Shown here piece after piece: positions 5,073-6,141 of a stretch of 6,141 bases of DNA. Positions within the stretch are counted from its first letter, which is position 1, and every line of letters starts with the position of its first letter. This stretch comes from an uncultured Oscillospiraceae bacterium (GTDB lineage: Bacteria > Bacillota > Clostridia > Oscillospirales > Oscillospiraceae): assembly GCA_934565425.1 (NCBI GenBank), contig CAKTHW010000090.1, positions 1 through 6,141 of the forward strand, given 5' to 3'. Made by a program: the position numbers and the translations under genes. The notes beneath the pieces are model-generated. The model saw nothing but the letters and a program-made list of their open reading frames with translations. It was not told the DNA's origin and searched no databases.

Positions 5073-6101
5073 ATGAGCGTTGCAAGAGATATTGGTATCG
5101 ATCTGGGTACTGCTTCGATTTTGGTTTATGTAAAGGGCAAGGGCGTCGTCCTGCGGGAGCCGTCCGTGGTCGCCATTGATAAGAATACGGGCAAACTGTT
5201 GAAGGTGGGCACCGAGGCACAGAACATGCTGGGCCGTACCCCCGGCAACATCGTCGCCATCCGCCCCCTGCGGGAAGGCGTCATTTCCGACTACGACATG
5301 ACCGAGCGGATGCTGCGGGAATTCATCCACAAGGTGGCTCCCACCCATTTCTTCAAGCCCCGTCTGGTCATCTGCGTTCCCTCCGGCATCACCGAGGTCG
5401 AGGAACGTGCCGTCATCGACGCCGGCATCCAGGCTGGCGCCCGGAAGGTCTACCTGATCGAGGAACCTGTGGCAGCCGCCATCGGCGCTGGCATCGACAT
5501 CTCCCTGCCTGACGGCCACATGATCGTGGACATCGGCGGCGGCACCACTGACGTGGCTGTCATCTCCCTGTCCGGCGTGGTCGAATCCGCCTCCATCAAG
5601 ATCGCAGGCGACCAGTTCAACGAAGCTGTCATCAAGTACATCCGCCGCAAGCACAACGTGCTCATCGGCGAACGTACTGCGGAAGAGCTGAAGATGTCCA
5701 TCGGTTGCGTCTATCCCCGCGAAGAGGAACAGACCATGGAGATCAAGGGCCGTGACCTGATGACCGGCCTGCCTCGTGCCTTCACCGTCTCCTCCAGCGA
5801 GATGATCGAAGCCTTCGAGGAACCCACCATGCGCATCCTGGAAGCCGTCCACTCCGTCCTGGAGCGGACTCCTCCCGAACTGGTGGCCGACATCTCCAAC
5901 AACGGCATCGTCATGACCGGCGGCGGCAGCCTCATCTGGGGCATCGACCGCCTGATCGAGCAGCACACCGGCATCGAGACCCACGTGGCCGACGACGCCA
6001 TCTCCTGCGTCGCCTTCGGCACCGGCAAGAGCCTGGAGGACGTGGAGAATATGCAGGACGGTACCATGAACCTGTCTCGTCGGAAGCAGATGAATACCTG
6101 A
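5073..6101 (+). CDS. Rod shape-determining protein, MreB/Mbl family
   Basis: This is a complete 342-residue bacterial actin homologue, the usual length. MreB and Mbl form ATP-dependent filaments on the inner face of the membrane and guide peptidoglycan synthesis during elongation. Actin-fold motifs are in order: phosphate-1 DLGTA (10-14), CVPSGITEVEERAV (101-114), EEPVAAAIGAG (130-140), phosphate-2 DIGGGTTD (153-160), ERTAEELKMSIG (200-211), RDLMTGLPR (227-235) and adenosine-site MTGGGSL (281-287). The N terminus MSVARDIGIDLGTA and the block DKNTGKLLKVG...GRTPGNIVAIRPL look nearer to Mbl than to MreB, but paralogue assignment needs a tree, so I give no symbol. ATG 5073 is chosen because the family normally starts a few residues before ARDIGIDLG. 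Upstream in-frame ATGs would add 7 or 18 residues. The gene stands alone from its own strong promoter; mreC and mreD do not follow within the 40 bases visible. Confidence 0.96.
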   Translation: MSVARDIGIDLGTASILVYVKGKGVVLREPSVVAIDKNTGKLLKVGTEAQNMLGRTPGNIVAIRPLREGVISDYDMTERMLREFIHKVAPTHFFKPRLVICVPSGITEVEERAVIDAGIQAGARKVYLIEEPVAAAIGAGIDISLPDGHMIVDIGGGTTDVAVISLSGVVESASIKIAGDQFNEAVIKYIRRKHNVLIGERTAEELKMSIGCVYPREEEQTMEIKGRDLMTGLPRAFTVSSSEMIEAFEEPTMRILEAVHSVLERTPPELVADISNNGIVMTGGGSLIWGIDRLIEQHTGIETHVADDAISCVAFGTGKSLEDVENMQDGTMNLSRRKQMNT

Positions 6102-6120
6102 TCTATTTTGAACCAACAGA

Positions 6121-6141
6121 AAACCACCGGGATTCCCGGTG
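6121..6141 (+). terminator. Probable terminator hairpin, cut by the window edge
   Basis: CACCGGG (6125-6131) and CCCGGTG (6135-6141) form a perfect seven-base-pair stem with loop ATT, 23 bases after the mreB-family stop. The bases before the stem (GAAAAC from 6119) suggest that the other arm continues into GT-rich and T-rich sequence beyond the window, as in a typical terminator. The U tract itself is not visible. Confidence 0.65.

Noticed and set aside
5055..6116. 353-codon open frame on the - strand opposite the mreB-family gene
   Set aside because: Its composition is the same antisense artefact (Asp, Gly, His and Val rich), with no recognisable domain, and the + strand gene is certain.
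1..6141. Mobile elements, CRISPR arrays, tRNA or rRNA genes
   Set aside because: I saw no transposase or integrase motif, no regularly spaced direct repeats and no RNA-gene-like segment; the intergenic gaps are short and accounted for by promoters and terminators.

Overview
The window is a gene-dense stretch of GC-rich bacterial chromosome, with every gene on the + strand. Several signs point to a Gram-positive Clostridia genome, probably a gut Oscillospiraceae/Ruminococcaceae relative such as the Flavonifractor/Oscillibacter type. These are strong GGAGG ribosome-binding sites, sigma-A-like promoters, a lipoprotein nuclease of the Firmicutes type, a ComF homologue and an MreB/Mbl protein. The lineage is inferred from protein style and composition, not from a marker gene.

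Layout. (1) Bases 1-1080 hold the C-terminal part of a P1B-type heavy-metal ATPase, cut at the left edge just after its phosphorylation motif, and a 56-residue two-helix membrane protein coupled to it by an ATGA overlap. A clear hairpin terminator (1092-1122) ends this unit. (2) An extended -10 promoter (1125-1153) starts a two-gene unit: a 138-residue cytoplasmic conserved protein of unknown role, overlapping a lipoprotein DNA/RNA non-specific endonuclease with a C-terminal zinc-ribbon-like tail. A hairpin at 2549-2581 closes it. (3) A 212-base gap holds the promoter and short leader of mgtE, a magnesium channel with N, CBS and membrane domains, followed 12 bases later by a comF-family phosphoribosyltransferase gene. 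(4) A 189-base gap holds a near-consensus promoter (TTGAAA-17-TATAAT) and a leader of about 126 nt, then a complete mreB/mbl-family cell-shape gene. The window ends inside a hairpin that is probably its terminator.

The units look like ordinary housekeeping and accessory modules: metal export, nuclease secretion, Mg2+ uptake and cell-wall elongation. I see no mobile element, CRISPR array, tRNA or rRNA. Three points deserve a second look: the small membrane protein fused translationally to the metal ATPase, the unknown 138-residue protein coupled to a secreted nuclease, and the mreB leader, which has alternative in-frame starts.
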